64,000 nt of DNA from Lentiprolixibacter aurantiacus (GCF_026241225.1 NZ_JAPFQP010000003.1:186001-250000); one strand, 5' to 3'; counted from the stretch's first letter, positions 42,974-51,671 are shown. The notes: generated from the letters alone by a model not told the origin. Numbers and translations: made by a program.

Positions 42974-43438
42974 ATGGAACTTACCTCTCCCATAGAAAGG
43001 ACAGACCTGGAATCCCGGCCTAAACTCAGGAAAAAGTACACTGGTTTTCTGGAACTAATTTCCGAATTGAATTCAAGGGATCTCCCTGTTTCCATCATCG
43101 ACAATTTGAACAAGGAGATAGACAGCCTGAATCTGGTATTGGATGGAGATAAGCAGTTTTCCAGGCAATTGGGCAGGAAAAAACACGCCATTTTAAAAAT
43201 ACTTGAGAAGGAGCTGAAACTCGTACCGAGGAATTATTACAGGAACCAATGGATGATTATGGGAATGACCATTTTCGGGGTCCCTATGGGCGTTGTCCTT
43301 GGCACAGCCCTGGACAATATGGGCTTTCTGGGTATTGGTATACCCATAGGCATGGCCATTGGTCTGGGGGTTGGCAGCGGCATGGATGAGAAAGCCCGGA
43401 AAGAAGGAAGGCAATTGAAAGTAACCCAGGATTTCTAA
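42974..43438 (+). CDS. Hypothetical membrane-associated protein
   Basis: 154 residues from the ATG at 42974 (an upstream in-frame start at 42869 lacks any sign of use). The N-terminal half is charged and helical (KLRKKYTGFLELISELNSR, NLNKEIDSLNLVLDGDKQFSRQLGRKK). The C-terminal part has a hydrophobic Gly-rich helical hairpin (IMGMTIFGVPMGVVLGTALDNMGFLGIGIPIGMAIGLGVGSGMDEKAR). A near-consensus -7 TATCTTTA lies at 42947-42954. It ends directly against the start of the AraC gene. Not recognised. Confidence 0.65.
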   Translation: MELTSPIERTDLESRPKLRKKYTGFLELISELNSRDLPVSIIDNLNKEIDSLNLVLDGDKQFSRQLGRKKHAILKILEKELKLVPRNYYRNQWMIMGMTIFGVPMGVVLGTALDNMGFLGIGIPIGMAIGLGVGSGMDEKARKEGRQLKVTQDF

Positions 43439-44305
43439 ATGGATATTTTGCCCACTTACACCCAGGTGAACCGGGAAGACAGTCAGGTCAATTTCGGGAT
43501 TTCCCGCATGGAGGACATTTACGACAGGCGTGAAGGCCGGAAAGACCAGCCCCATCGTCATAATTTCTATACAATTCTCCTGATCAAAGATGCCGAAGGA
43601 GAGCATATCATCGACTTTAACACCTATCCGCTTGAAGGACTTAGCATTACCTTTATCAGCCCCGGTCAGGTGCACCAGGTTATTGAAAATAAACGTTCTG
43701 AAGGTTTTTCCCTTGTATTTTCCTCTGGCTTCCTGGCCCAGAACAATATCCCGATTGAATTTATTGAAGACCTCAACCTGTTTCAATGTTATGGGGAGAG
43801 TCCTCCTCTTTCCCTGGATCCGGATGAGTTTATGCAATTAAGTGCTTATGCAGAAGAAATGCTCAAACTGCAACAGGCCGAAATAGCATTGAAGGAACAG
43901 GCTATTGGCGCCTTGGTGAAACTAATGCTGATAAGAGCTAACAATCTATGCCATCTTTCCAAAGCTGATCCCGTGATACAAAGCACAGGGCAAAGTACTT
44001 TTCGGAATTTCCGGGAACTCCTAAATCAGAACTTCTCGCAATGGCATGCCGCAGCCGAATACGCAAGTGCCCTCCATATTACACCAGACCACCTGAACCG
44101 CGTAGTCAAGTCGCTCAGTGGTAAAACGGCCAAGGAGCATATTCAGAGCAGGATTTTGACCGCAGCCCGCAGGTTGTTGTATTTCACTGATCAATCCAAT
44201 AAGGAGATCGCCTACGCTCTGGGTTTCAAGGAGCCGGCCCACTTCAGTGCCTTCTTTAAAAAATGCACTGGCACTTCCCCTTCCCATTTCCGTTCGGGGA
44301 TTTAG
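43439..44305 (+). CDS. AraC family transcriptional regulator
   Basis: 288 residues. The N-terminal half is a cupin-like sensory domain (HRHNFYTILLIKDAEGEHIIDFNTYPLEGLSITFISPGQVHQV). The C-terminal two helix-turn-helices (about 190-285) are WHAAAEYASALHITPDHLNRVVKSLSGKTAKEHIQSRILTAARRLL and KEIAYALGFKEPAHFSAFFKKCTGTSPSHFR. Its ATG touches the stop of the previous gene. It is followed by the pirin and nitroreductase genes, which are its likely target operon (inference); an inverted repeat at 44358-44381 may be an operator. Confidence 0.93.
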   Translation: MDILPTYTQVNREDSQVNFGISRMEDIYDRREGRKDQPHRHNFYTILLIKDAEGEHIIDFNTYPLEGLSITFISPGQVHQVIENKRSEGFSLVFSSGFLAQNNIPIEFIEDLNLFQCYGESPPLSLDPDEFMQLSAYAEEMLKLQQAEIALKEQAIGALVKLMLIRANNLCHLSKADPVIQSTGQSTFRNFRELLNQNFSQWHAAAEYASALHITPDHLNRVVKSLSGKTAKEHIQSRILTAARRLLYFTDQSNKEIAYALGFKEPAHFSAFFKKCTGTSPSHFRSGI

Positions 44306-44357
44306 GTCGGATTTTTATAAGCCATCACCGTATTTTAATATTCCCCGATCCCTGGTG

Positions 44358-44381
44358 TTGAACGAAATTTGTAGTGTTCAA
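44358..44381. repeat. Inverted repeat upstream of the pirin gene (candidate operator)
   Basis: TTGAAC (44358-44363), 12-bp spacer, GTTCAA (44376-44381), in the 213-bp gap between the AraC and pirin genes. Confidence 0.4.
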
Positions 44382-44518
44382 ATGTTATCAATGTGATGAG
44401 TGGGCATAAGAATACCAATATGATACTTGCAAAGAAAGTACGATTGAAAAAGTCTTCTTATGATGCGTTTATAAAAAACACAAATTTCAAAACAGATTCA
44501 ACTAATAAAAATACAGCT

Positions 44519-45232
44519 ATGAATACCGTATTACACAAAGCAGAAACACGTGGGCATGCCAATCACGGGTGGCTTGACTCCCACCACACCTTTAGTTTTG
44601 CAAACTATTACAACCCGGATCGTATGAACTTTGGAGTACTCCGTGTATTGAATGATGATATCGTCTCCGGGGGAAAGGGATTCGGAACCCACCCCCATGA
44701 TAATATGGAGATCATCTCCATTCCCCTTGAGGGCGACCTTGAACACAAGGATAGCATGGGCAATACCACGGTTATCCGTGAAGGGGATGTTCAGGTAATG
44801 AGCGCCGGCACGGGTATCTTCCACAGCGAATACAACAAAAATCCGGACAAGCCGGTAAAATTCCTGCAGATCTGGGTATTTCCCAATAAAAAAGATGTAA
44901 CGCCCAGGTATGATCAGATTACGGTTGGAGATCTTGAAAAAGAAAATGCCTTTTACCAGGTATTGTCACCAAATGCAAATGACCAGGGTGTATGGATTCA
45001 CCAGGATTCCTGGTTCCATATGGGAACTTTTGAGGCCGGCAAGGAAGGGAGTTATTCCCTGAAAAAAGAGGGTAACGGAGTTTATGCATTTGTGATTGAA
45101 GGGGAAGTGGAAATTGAGGGGCAAAATCTTGGCAAGAGAGATGGCTTCGGGCTTTGGAACACTCCGGAAATACATGTAAAATCAAATACCGCCAGCAAAA
45201 TATTATTAATGGAAATTCCTATGAATCTCTAA
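44519..45232 (+). CDS. Pirin family protein
   Basis: 237 residues from the ATG at 44519; the frame is open to 44393, but homology begins at MNTVLHKAETRGHANHGWLDSHHTFSFANYYNPDRMNFGVLRVLNDD. The bicupin fold includes the metal-ligand cluster GFGTHPHDNMEIISIPLEGDLEHKDSMGN with several His and a Glu, and SAGTGIFHSEYN. Pirins are iron-containing; some are quercetinases, others bind redox partners. Probably cotranscribed with the nitroreductase (12 bp later) and regulated by the AraC protein upstream. Confidence 0.93.
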   Translation: MNTVLHKAETRGHANHGWLDSHHTFSFANYYNPDRMNFGVLRVLNDDIVSGGKGFGTHPHDNMEIISIPLEGDLEHKDSMGNTTVIREGDVQVMSAGTGIFHSEYNKNPDKPVKFLQIWVFPNKKDVTPRYDQITVGDLEKENAFYQVLSPNANDQGVWIHQDSWFHMGTFEAGKEGSYSLKKEGNGVYAFVIEGEVEIEGQNLGKRDGFGLWNTPEIHVKSNTASKILLMEIPMNL

Positions 45233-45244
45233 AACATTAACGCT

Positions 45245-45874
45245 ATGAAACTATTAGAAAATTTAAACTGGCGATACGCCACCAAAAAATTTGACCCGAG
45301 CCGTAAAATAAGCCCGGGGGACCTGGAAAAGATCAAAGAGGCTATTAGATTATCCGCTTCTTCCTACGGCCTGCAACTCTACAAAGTTCTTGTTATTGAA
45401 GATCATGAGATAAGAAAAACACTAAAAGAGGCCTCCTGGGGACAAACCCAAATCACCGATGCTTCACACCTCTTTGTTTTCTGCAACACCGCCCAGGTTA
45501 AGGCCTCGGATATTGATGATTACCTGGAACTAAAGGCGAACACTCAAAATCTGGATGTCGGGAATTTGAAGGGATACGGTGATTTTATGAAGGATAAACT
45601 AACATCATTGAGTCCGGAAGCACAAAAAAACTGGACGGCCAGACAAACTTATATTGCCTTAGGCAACTTTCTGGCGGCCTGTGCGGAACTGCATATCGAT
45701 TCCTGTCCCATGGAAGGTTTTGAACCTGAGCAATACGATGAGATCCTCGGGTTAAAGGAAAAAGGACTTACTGCTGCAGTAGTGGCTACGGCAGGCTACC
45801 GCTCTAAAGAAGACCAGACCCAGGGAATGGCCAAAGTCCGCAAATCGGCAGATCAGCTTTTCGAAACTATTTAA
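45245..45874 (+). CDS. Nitroreductase family NAD(P)H-dependent flavoprotein
   Basis: 209 residues. Typical nitroreductase: NLNWRYATKKFDPSRKIS at the start (FMN contacts), then LSASSYGLQLYKVLVI, WGQTQITDASHLFVFCN, and near the C-terminus AVVATAGYRSKEDQTQGMAKVRKSADQLF. FMN-dependent two-electron reduction of nitroaromatics or quinones is the family activity; the physiological substrate is unknown. It is 12 bp from the pirin gene. A terminator at 45944-45978 ends the operon. Confidence 0.93.
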   Translation: MKLLENLNWRYATKKFDPSRKISPGDLEKIKEAIRLSASSYGLQLYKVLVIEDHEIRKTLKEASWGQTQITDASHLFVFCNTAQVKASDIDDYLELKANTQNLDVGNLKGYGDFMKDKLTSLSPEAQKNWTARQTYIALGNFLAACAELHIDSCPMEGFEPEQYDEILGLKEKGLTAAVVATAGYRSKEDQTQGMAKVRKSADQLFETI

Positions 45875-45943
45875 AGAGTTCCAAAGAAGTGTATAACTTA
45901 CTCTTAGTGTAGCTGTTAAGCTGTTTAAATAATCCTTATATTG

Positions 45944-45978
45944 AATGGACTTTTCTTTTGTAGAAGTCCATTTTTTTT
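45944..45978 (+). terminator. Rho-independent terminator of the pirin-nitroreductase operon
   Basis: Perfect 9-bp stem AATGGACTT / AAGTCCATT (45944-45952, 45964-45972) with T run to 45978. The STING-like gene starts 22 bp later. Confidence 0.85.
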
Positions 45979-45999
45979 GGCTAATACCAAGGATTAATC

Positions 46000-46680
46000 A
46001 TGAGTGTCAATTTTAAGTTTTTTCCGTTCAAGGATTTTATTTTTTCAGTAGTTCCCACTGCAGCTTCCTATGAAGGTTATCTTAAGGATATTGTCCCCCT
46101 CGAGCTATTATCCAACAAATTTGTGGAACTGGGGGTGGGTGCCGGCCTTTCACTGCTGCTGGCCCTGGTATTTTACAGGGAAAATCTAAAGTCCTACAAA
46201 AAATCCCTGGCAGAGATATTGGCTACTGGTTATTTTTCAAACTTCACCGGCAGGTTGGGCAGGATTTTGGATAGCAAAAAACCGCTCACCTTTGTGTTTA
46301 CGGACAACAAGGAATGTCTGGTGAATCCTGAAAATATTGAAGTGTATGTGAAACTACCGGATTCCTTATCGGCTTTGAAGAAATACAGCAGTGATGTAAA
46401 AAAGAATTATCCAATAGCGTACTTGAAAGATAGCCCAACACAGGACCCGCTCTGGGTAAGGGGAATGGTTGATGACGATGGAAAGATGACCATTTATGAA
46501 TACCCAAGGACCCTATTTGCCCTGCCCTCCTATCTCAAAAAAGACTTTTCAACCCAAAAAAAAGCAGAGAAAAATTCAATAAAGCTCTTTGCTTACTTCA
46601 AAGCCAAAATAGAAGGTTTCCGTATCGAATTCAGTCAGGATTTAGATGAAGAAAGGATTCGTTTTTCAGATACCCCCTAA
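46000..46680 (+). CDS. Prokaryotic STING-like protein with one N-terminal membrane helix (TM-STING type)
   Basis: 226 residues. Seen: one hydrophobic segment at about 42-59 and a soluble part from about 70. The soluble part follows the STING ligand-binding-domain pattern: the helix start AEILATGYFSNF (71-82; STING has an aromatic GYF/YYxGYL here), strand KPLTFVFTDNKECLVNPENIEVYVKLPD (94-121; compare STING strand ... DNLSMADPNIRFLDKLP), Arg154 before an acidic hairpin VDDDGKMTIYEYPRTLFALPSYL (157-179; human STING EYATPLQTLFAMSQY), then helix FSTQKKAEKNSIKLFAYFKAKIE (183-205; human [21 protein letters not shown]). The match is by eye and recalled sequence. Bacterial STING senses cyclic dinucleotides in CBASS immunity. 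No CD-NTase neighbour is present. The gene is flanked by a terminator on the left and asnA on the right. Confidence 0.7.
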   Translation: MSVNFKFFPFKDFIFSVVPTAASYEGYLKDIVPLELLSNKFVELGVGAGLSLLLALVFYRENLKSYKKSLAEILATGYFSNFTGRLGRILDSKKPLTFVFTDNKECLVNPENIEVYVKLPDSLSALKKYSSDVKKNYPIAYLKDSPTQDPLWVRGMVDDDGKMTIYEYPRTLFALPSYLKKDFSTQKKAEKNSIKLFAYFKAKIEGFRIEFSQDLDEERIRFSDTP

Positions 46681-46928
46681 ATAAGTTTTGGAATAGTAAT
46701 TCAGTGGCTCCCCATACCTCTTTGAATAACAAAGCGGACACCAGCCAAAATACCTCAATTTATTAAGTTAATATTTTGTTTTTCAGATTATTATATCCAG
46801 CATCAGAAACATCCCAAACCTGAGATTTATCACCTTTTTTACTATCCTATTTCTGTACATTTAAGCTGGATTTCCCGGACCTCCTCTTGTGGTTATTCCG
46901 GAACTAATCTGCAATAAATTCCAAACCT

Positions 46929-48056
46929 ATGAATAGTAAGATATCAGACCTTGCCGGACCTGGCATCAGCACTTATGAAGCTGTCAAAGAAGTATTACCA
47001 AAGGATTATGCTGCCCTGCAGACGCCTTTAAGGCGCATGGAAGCCCTCTATGAAGTGAAAGAGTTTATAGAAAAAGGGCTGGCCAGGGCATTAAACCTCC
47101 AGATGGTTCAAGTGCCGCTGATCGTAAGCAAAGACAGCGGAGTTAATGATTATCTGGATCGGGATGGTTCCCGAACCCCGGTAGAGTTCCCGGCGGGACT
47201 CGGCCTGGAAAAACGGATTGAGGCCCAGGTAGTACAAGCTGCTACCAAATGGAAACGCATGGCCCTTGCCCAGTTCCAGTGTGAAGTAGGTCAGGGTATA
47301 AATACAGACATGCGCGCTATCCGAAAAGATTACTTCCTGGACCACGACCACTCTTCTTACGTAGACCAGTGGGATTGGGAAAAACGCATAATCGAAAAGG
47401 ACAGGACCCTGGACTATCTCAAGGAAACAGTACGCAGGATATGGGCAGTAATCAGGGATGCTGGTCGGATGGCCAGGGAAAAGTTCCCGGAACTTAATAC
47501 TGCGAAATACCCGGATTTCCCGGAAGAACTTAAATTCATCCACGCCGAGGAGATCCTCGAAATGTTTCCTGAACTGCCACGCAAAGAAAGGGAGACCGAA
47601 CTTCTCAAAAAGTATCCCGCCGTTTTCATTATAGGTATAGGCGCTTTGCTGGAAGACGGTTACCCGCATGAAATGCGCGCAGCCGATTATGACGACTGGA
47701 TCACCCCCACTATCTCTAAGAATGGCAAACAGTATTATGGTCTTAACGGTGATATTCTAGTTTACAATCCGGTAACGGGAAGACGGCATGAGTTGAGCTC
47801 CATGGGTATTCGGGTTACCAAAGACAGTCTTAACAAACAGCTGGAATTATCCGGACAAATGGATTTCCTGAGCCTCCCCTACCACCAGGCTATTCTCAAT
47901 GATGAAATACCCCTGAGCATTGGGGGTGGCATCGGACAGGCTCGCACCTACATGTATTTGTTACGCACTGCTCATCTTGGTGAGGTCACCGTTTCTGTAT
48001 GGCCTGAGGAGCTCAAAAAGATCTGTGCAGAGAAGAACATCTATGTTCTGGAATAA
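46929..48056 (+). CDS. asnA: Aspartate-ammonia ligase
   Basis: Makes asparagine from aspartate, ammonia and ATP. 375 residues, longer than the usual 330. The class II aaRS-like core is present: EFIEKGLARALNLQMVQVPLIVSKDSGVNDYLD, KWKRMALAQFQCEVGQGINTDMRAIRKD, LDHDHSSYVDQWDWEKRI and the C-terminal LPYHQAILNDEIPLSIGGGIGQARTYMYLLRTAHLGEV. The additional length falls within the middle (LEMFPELPRKERETELLKKYP). A 248-bp gap precedes it, and a methyltransferase gene follows after 65 bp. Confidence 0.95.
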   Translation: MNSKISDLAGPGISTYEAVKEVLPKDYAALQTPLRRMEALYEVKEFIEKGLARALNLQMVQVPLIVSKDSGVNDYLDRDGSRTPVEFPAGLGLEKRIEAQVVQAATKWKRMALAQFQCEVGQGINTDMRAIRKDYFLDHDHSSYVDQWDWEKRIIEKDRTLDYLKETVRRIWAVIRDAGRMAREKFPELNTAKYPDFPEELKFIHAEEILEMFPELPRKERETELLKKYPAVFIIGIGALLEDGYPHEMRAADYDDWITPTISKNGKQYYGLNGDILVYNPVTGRRHELSSMGIRVTKDSLNKQLELSGQMDFLSLPYHQAILNDEIPLSIGGGIGQARTYMYLLRTAHLGEVTVSVWPEELKKICAEKNIYVLE

Positions 48057-48121
48057 AATAAATGTAGCATCAGGCAAATACAGCCATTGCAGTTTAGGTT
48101 CTATGGCTGTATCTTTCTGGA

Positions 48122-48931
48122 GTGAATCCCGGAAAAGATTATATCAGGCAAAACAGGGAAGGCTGGAACAACAAGGTGGAAGTCCACCTGCAATCTGAGT
48201 TCTATGATGTTAAGGGATTCCTGAGCGGGAATTCGTCCCTTCAGGAAATCGAAATAGGCCTTCTGGGCGATCTTAAAGGCAAGAAAATCTTACACCTGCA
48301 GTGCCACTTTGGACTGGATACGCTATCCCTGGCGCGCTTAGGGGCCGATGTAACCGGAGTAGACCTTTCGGATAAAGCCATTGGAAAAGCCCGGGATCTT
48401 GCAGAGGAATCGGGCTTGGAAGCTCGTTTTATTTGTTGCGACTTGTATGAGCTGGTTACCCACCTCGATGAACAATTTGATCTGGTCTACACCACCTATG
48501 GCACTATTGGCTGGCTCCCTGATTTGAACAAATGGGCATCCCTGATCTCACACTTCCTCAAACCAGGCGGTGAATTGCTTTTCATTGAATTTCATCCGGT
48601 AATCTGGATGTTCGATGACGATTTTAAAGAAGTGGGATATGATTATTTTAATACACGCCCAATTATTGAAACGGAATCCGGGACTTATGCAGATCGGGAT
48701 GCATCCCTGGAGCAGGAACTTGTTTCCTGGAACCATGGGTTGGGTGAAGTATTCAGCAGCCTTTTGAATGCCCGGTTGGAGATTGTTCTATTTGAAGAGT
48801 ATGATTATTCACCTTACGATTGTTTTAAAAACACACGTGAAGAAGAGCCAGGCCGCTACCGCATCAAACACCTGAGTCACAAAATACCTATGGTCTATGC
48901 TCTTAAAGCCAGGAAGAGGGCAAGGCTATAA
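48122..48931 (+). CDS. Class I SAM-dependent methyltransferase
   Basis: 269 residues from a GTG start. Motif I is KKILHLQCHFGLDTLSLARLGADVTGVDLSDKAI (about residues 55-88), with the acidic end of beta-strand 2 in VTGVDLS; motif IV is DLVYTTYGTIGWLPDL (about 121-136). The substrate is unknown. It precedes modA by 12 bp and may be transcribed with the molybdate operon, though no link to molybdenum is implied by its sequence. Confidence 0.88.
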   Translation: MNPGKDYIRQNREGWNNKVEVHLQSEFYDVKGFLSGNSSLQEIEIGLLGDLKGKKILHLQCHFGLDTLSLARLGADVTGVDLSDKAIGKARDLAEESGLEARFICCDLYELVTHLDEQFDLVYTTYGTIGWLPDLNKWASLISHFLKPGGELLFIEFHPVIWMFDDDFKEVGYDYFNTRPIIETESGTYADRDASLEQELVSWNHGLGEVFSSLLNARLEIVLFEEYDYSPYDCFKNTREEEPGRYRIKHLSHKIPMVYALKARKRARL

Positions 48932-48943
48932 TTACAGAAATAC

Positions 48944-49708
48944 ATGAAATACAGCTACTTTTTTGTCCTTGTGATTTTCCTGCTCGCTGTTTCCTGCAAA
49001 AATTCAGGGCGAAAGGAAAAACTGGTCATAGCAACTGCTGCCAATATGCAATTTGCCATGGACGAGGTCACAGAGGCATTTAGCAGACAAAGTGGAATTG
49101 AAACGGAAATCATACTCGGATCTTCAGGTACCCTGACTGCCCAGATAATGGCCGGAGCTCCTTATGATATTTTTCTTTCCGCCAACTTGCAATACCCGGA
49201 ACACCTGTATAAGCAAGGTTTGGGTTATAGGCCACCTGAAACTTATGCTTACGGGCAGCTGGTTTTATGGACATGCAAAGAAGGTATAGAACCATCCTTA
49301 GAAACGCTACGGCAAGAACAGGTATCTCACATAGCTATTCCCAATCCACAAGTAGCTCCTTATGGAAGAGCGGCCAAAGAGGTACTTATGCAAAAAGGAC
49401 TCTACAATGAAGTAGCGTCAAAGCTGGTTTACGGTGAAAGCATTTCCCAGACCAACCAGTTTATCCGTACAGGAGCAGCGGAAATAGGTTTTACGGCACT
49501 ATCGGTTGTTTTGTCTGAGCAGGTACGGGGGACAGGGAGCTGGTTGAAGCTACCCCAATCTACTTACAGTAGCATTGCCCAGGGTGTTTTGATCCTCGAT
49601 AAGGATACGCAACAGCTCAATAATGCCATAAAATTTCATAATTTTCTAAAAAGTGAAAAGGCCCGTCAAATTCTGGAAAAATACGGGTACCTGAAAGCTG
49701 ATGAATAA
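48944..49708 (+). CDS. modA: Molybdate ABC transporter substrate-binding lipoprotein
   Basis: 254 residues with a lipobox at Cys18 (MKYSYFFVLVIFLLAVSC). The ModA pattern follows: LVIATAANMQFAMDEVTEAFSRQSGIETEIILGSSGTLTAQIMAGAPYDIFLSAN, where the Ser residues in the GSSGTL loop and AAN turn bind the oxyanion, then IAIPNPQVAPYGRAAKEVL. Captures molybdate (or tungstate) at the outer face of the inner membrane. Its last 8 bp overlap the next gene. Confidence 0.93.
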   Translation: MKYSYFFVLVIFLLAVSCKNSGRKEKLVIATAANMQFAMDEVTEAFSRQSGIETEIILGSSGTLTAQIMAGAPYDIFLSANLQYPEHLYKQGLGYRPPETYAYGQLVLWTCKEGIEPSLETLRQEQVSHIAIPNPQVAPYGRAAKEVLMQKGLYNEVASKLVYGESISQTNQFIRTGAAEIGFTALSVVLSEQVRGTGSWLKLPQSTYSSIAQGVLILDKDTQQLNNAIKFHNFLKSEKARQILEKYGYLKADE

Positions 49709-50102
49709 ATTGAAGGGACATATAGCCAAAATTAAAACAAGCGGTAACCTCTCCCGTGTAGATGTAGCACTTTCAGAGGATATTGTGGTATCTGCTGTAG
49801 TAATTGAAACCCCGGATACAGCCGCCTACCTCAAAAAAAACAATGAGGTTTATGTCCTTTTCAAGGAAACAGAAGTCATCCTGTCTGCCGATCCTGAGGT
49901 AGAGATTAGCCTGGTAAACAGGATCCCGGGAAAAATTAGCAATCTGCTTGTGGGAGATCTTTTTTGTGAGGTAAGCATACAAACCGAAGTAGGCGAGATA
50001 AGGTCTGTTATAAGCAAAATTGCATGGGAAAGATGGCCCATGGCCGTAAAAGACCCGGTAACTGCCCTGGTTAAGATTAATGAAATTATGCTTCAGGAAT
50101 GA
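49701..50102 (+). CDS. Stand-alone di-mop (TOBE) molybdate-binding protein
   Basis: 133 residues in two tandem mop repeats (about 1-65 and 70-133). Repeat 1 contains GHIAKIKTSGNLSRVDVALSEDIVVSAVV and repeat 2 GKISNLLVGDLFCEVSIQTEVGEIRSVIS, each with the mop motif. It lacks an ABC or DNA-binding domain. Its start overlaps modA by 8 bp and its end overlaps modB by 4 bp. Likely an intracellular molybdate buffer or sensor (family inference). Confidence 0.82.
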   Translation: MNKLKGHIAKIKTSGNLSRVDVALSEDIVVSAVVIETPDTAAYLKKNNEVYVLFKETEVILSADPEVEISLVNRIPGKISNLLVGDLFCEVSIQTEVGEIRSVISKIAWERWPMAVKDPVTALVKINEIMLQE

Positions 50103-50773
50103 TGGATTGGGGACCCCTTTATTTAACGCTTAAACTTGCTCTGGCCACTACATTTATCCTGGTACTGGTAGGCATACCCCTGGGCTACTGGCTTTCAAGA
50201 ACCACTTCCTGGGTTAAGCCCGTGATTGAAACTCTGGTGAGTATGCCTCTGGTTCTGCCCCCAACGGTCCTTGGCTTTTATTTTCTGATAGTCTTTGGCC
50301 CGGAGCAGTTTTTGGGCAGCTGGATCGACAAATGGCTGGGGATAAGGCTCGTTTTCTCCTTCCCGGGATTGGTTTTGGCTTCCGTGATTTACAGCCTTCC
50401 TTTTATGGTGCAACCTATTCATTCCGGGCTTTCCAGTCTTCCAAATTCACTGCTGGAGGCCTCCTTGCTTATGGGTAAATCCAAATGGCAGACCCTGATT
50501 AAAGTGGGTTTACCCAACATAAAACCAGCCTTGCTAACCGGGATTATACTCTCCTTTGCCCACACCATTGGTGAATTTGGCGTGGTCCTGATGATCGGGG
50601 GCAGTATCCCGGACAAAACCCGGGTGGCTTCCATTGCTATATATGAAGAAGTGGAAGCTCTGAATTACACTACAGCACACACCTATTCACTGTTTCTGCT
50701 TGTCCTCGCATTTATTGTATTGATGAGTGTTTACCTCATCAACGGAGGGTATCTAAAAAGATTCTGGAGATGA
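50099..50773 (+). CDS. modB: Molybdate ABC transporter permease
   Basis: 224 residues, about five membrane helices. The coupling helix EAA motif is LLEASLLMGKSKWQTLIKVGLPNIKPALLTGI. Other ModB marks are VSMPLVLPPTVLGFYFLIVFGP near the start and SFAHTIGEFGVVLMIGGSIPDKTRVASIAIYEEVEA near the end. It overlaps the genes on both sides by 4 bp, so the operon is translationally coupled. Confidence 0.95.
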   Translation: MMDWGPLYLTLKLALATTFILVLVGIPLGYWLSRTTSWVKPVIETLVSMPLVLPPTVLGFYFLIVFGPEQFLGSWIDKWLGIRLVFSFPGLVLASVIYSLPFMVQPIHSGLSSLPNSLLEASLLMGKSKWQTLIKVGLPNIKPALLTGIILSFAHTIGEFGVVLMIGGSIPDKTRVASIAIYEEVEALNYTTAHTYSLFLLVLAFIVLMSVYLINGGYLKRFWR

Positions 50774-51648
50774 TTTCACTGGATATTCATAAAAGTCTCC
50801 GGGCAGAAGGTGGAGTTATGGACCTCAGGGTCAATATTTATATTGAGAAGGGAGAGTGGGTAACCCTTTATGGACCTTCTGGTGTTGGTAAGACCTCTAC
50901 CCTGAGAATGCTGGCAGGATTGATGAAACCAGATGAAGGATCTATTTCAGTCTCGGATACTCCCTGGTTCGATTCTGCAAAAAGGGTAAACCTGAAACCC
51001 GGACTTCGTAATATTGGCTATGTTTTCCAGGACTTTGCACTTTTCCCGAATATGACCGTTAGGCAAAACCTTGAATACGCAAGGAAAAAGGGGGGTAATG
51101 GCAATTTGCTCAATGTGGTGCTGGAAATGATAGAGTTGGGTGAACTCCAGGACCAGAAACCTGCAAGCCTTTCAGGGGGACAGAAACAAAGGGTTGCCTT
51201 AGCCAGGGCTTTGGTTCAGGAACCAAAAGTACTGCTACTCGATGAACCTCTGTCTGCTTTGGACCCGGCCATGCGGATGAAGCTCCAGGAATACCTGGGT
51301 AAGGTACACAGGGAATTTGAGTTGACTACACTTCTGGTTAGTCATGATATCAGTGAGATAAGCCGATTATCAGATACGGTCCTTGTCATGGAAAAAGGCA
51401 GGGTCGTCAAAAAAGGCAAGCCTTCAGAAGTATTTTTTAAGCAACAGCTTAGTGGTAAATTCAAATTCACCGGAAAGGTCATCTCTATAGAAAAGGCAGA
51501 TCTGATGTATGTGGTGCATGTACTGGTACAGGAACAGGCCGTAAGGGTAATAGCCACAGCTGAGGAAGTGACCGACCTAAAGCCAGGTGATCAGGTAATG
51601 GTTGCCTCTAAAGCATTTAATCCCTTGCTTTACAAATTGGATATTTAA
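50770..51648 (+). CDS. modC: Molybdate ABC transporter ATP-binding protein
   Basis: 292 residues. Walker A GPSGVGKT (35-42), Q-loop YVFQDFALFPNMTV, signature LSGGQKQ (134-140), Walker B VLLLDEPLSALD (154-165) and H-loop LVSHD. The C-terminal part (about 226-290, FKFTGKVISIEKADLMYVVHVL) is a TOBE (mop) domain. It drives molybdate import with ModB. Overlaps modB by 4 bp; the SLC13 gene follows after 23 bp. Confidence 0.95.
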   Translation: MISLDIHKSLRAEGGVMDLRVNIYIEKGEWVTLYGPSGVGKTSTLRMLAGLMKPDEGSISVSDTPWFDSAKRVNLKPGLRNIGYVFQDFALFPNMTVRQNLEYARKKGGNGNLLNVVLEMIELGELQDQKPASLSGGQKQRVALARALVQEPKVLLLDEPLSALDPAMRMKLQEYLGKVHREFELTTLLVSHDISEISRLSDTVLVMEKGRVVKKGKPSEVFFKQQLSGKFKFTGKVISIEKADLMYVVHVLVQEQAVRVIATAEEVTDLKPGDQVMVASKAFNPLLYKLDI

Positions 51649-51671
51649 TATTATGTCTTTGATTAGCTAAC

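Noticed and set aside
46681-46928. Possible remnant of a CD-NTase next to the STING-like gene
   Set aside because: The gap has no open frame of useful length and no GS...DxD-type pattern; none of the proteins read in the window has a CD-NTase signature.
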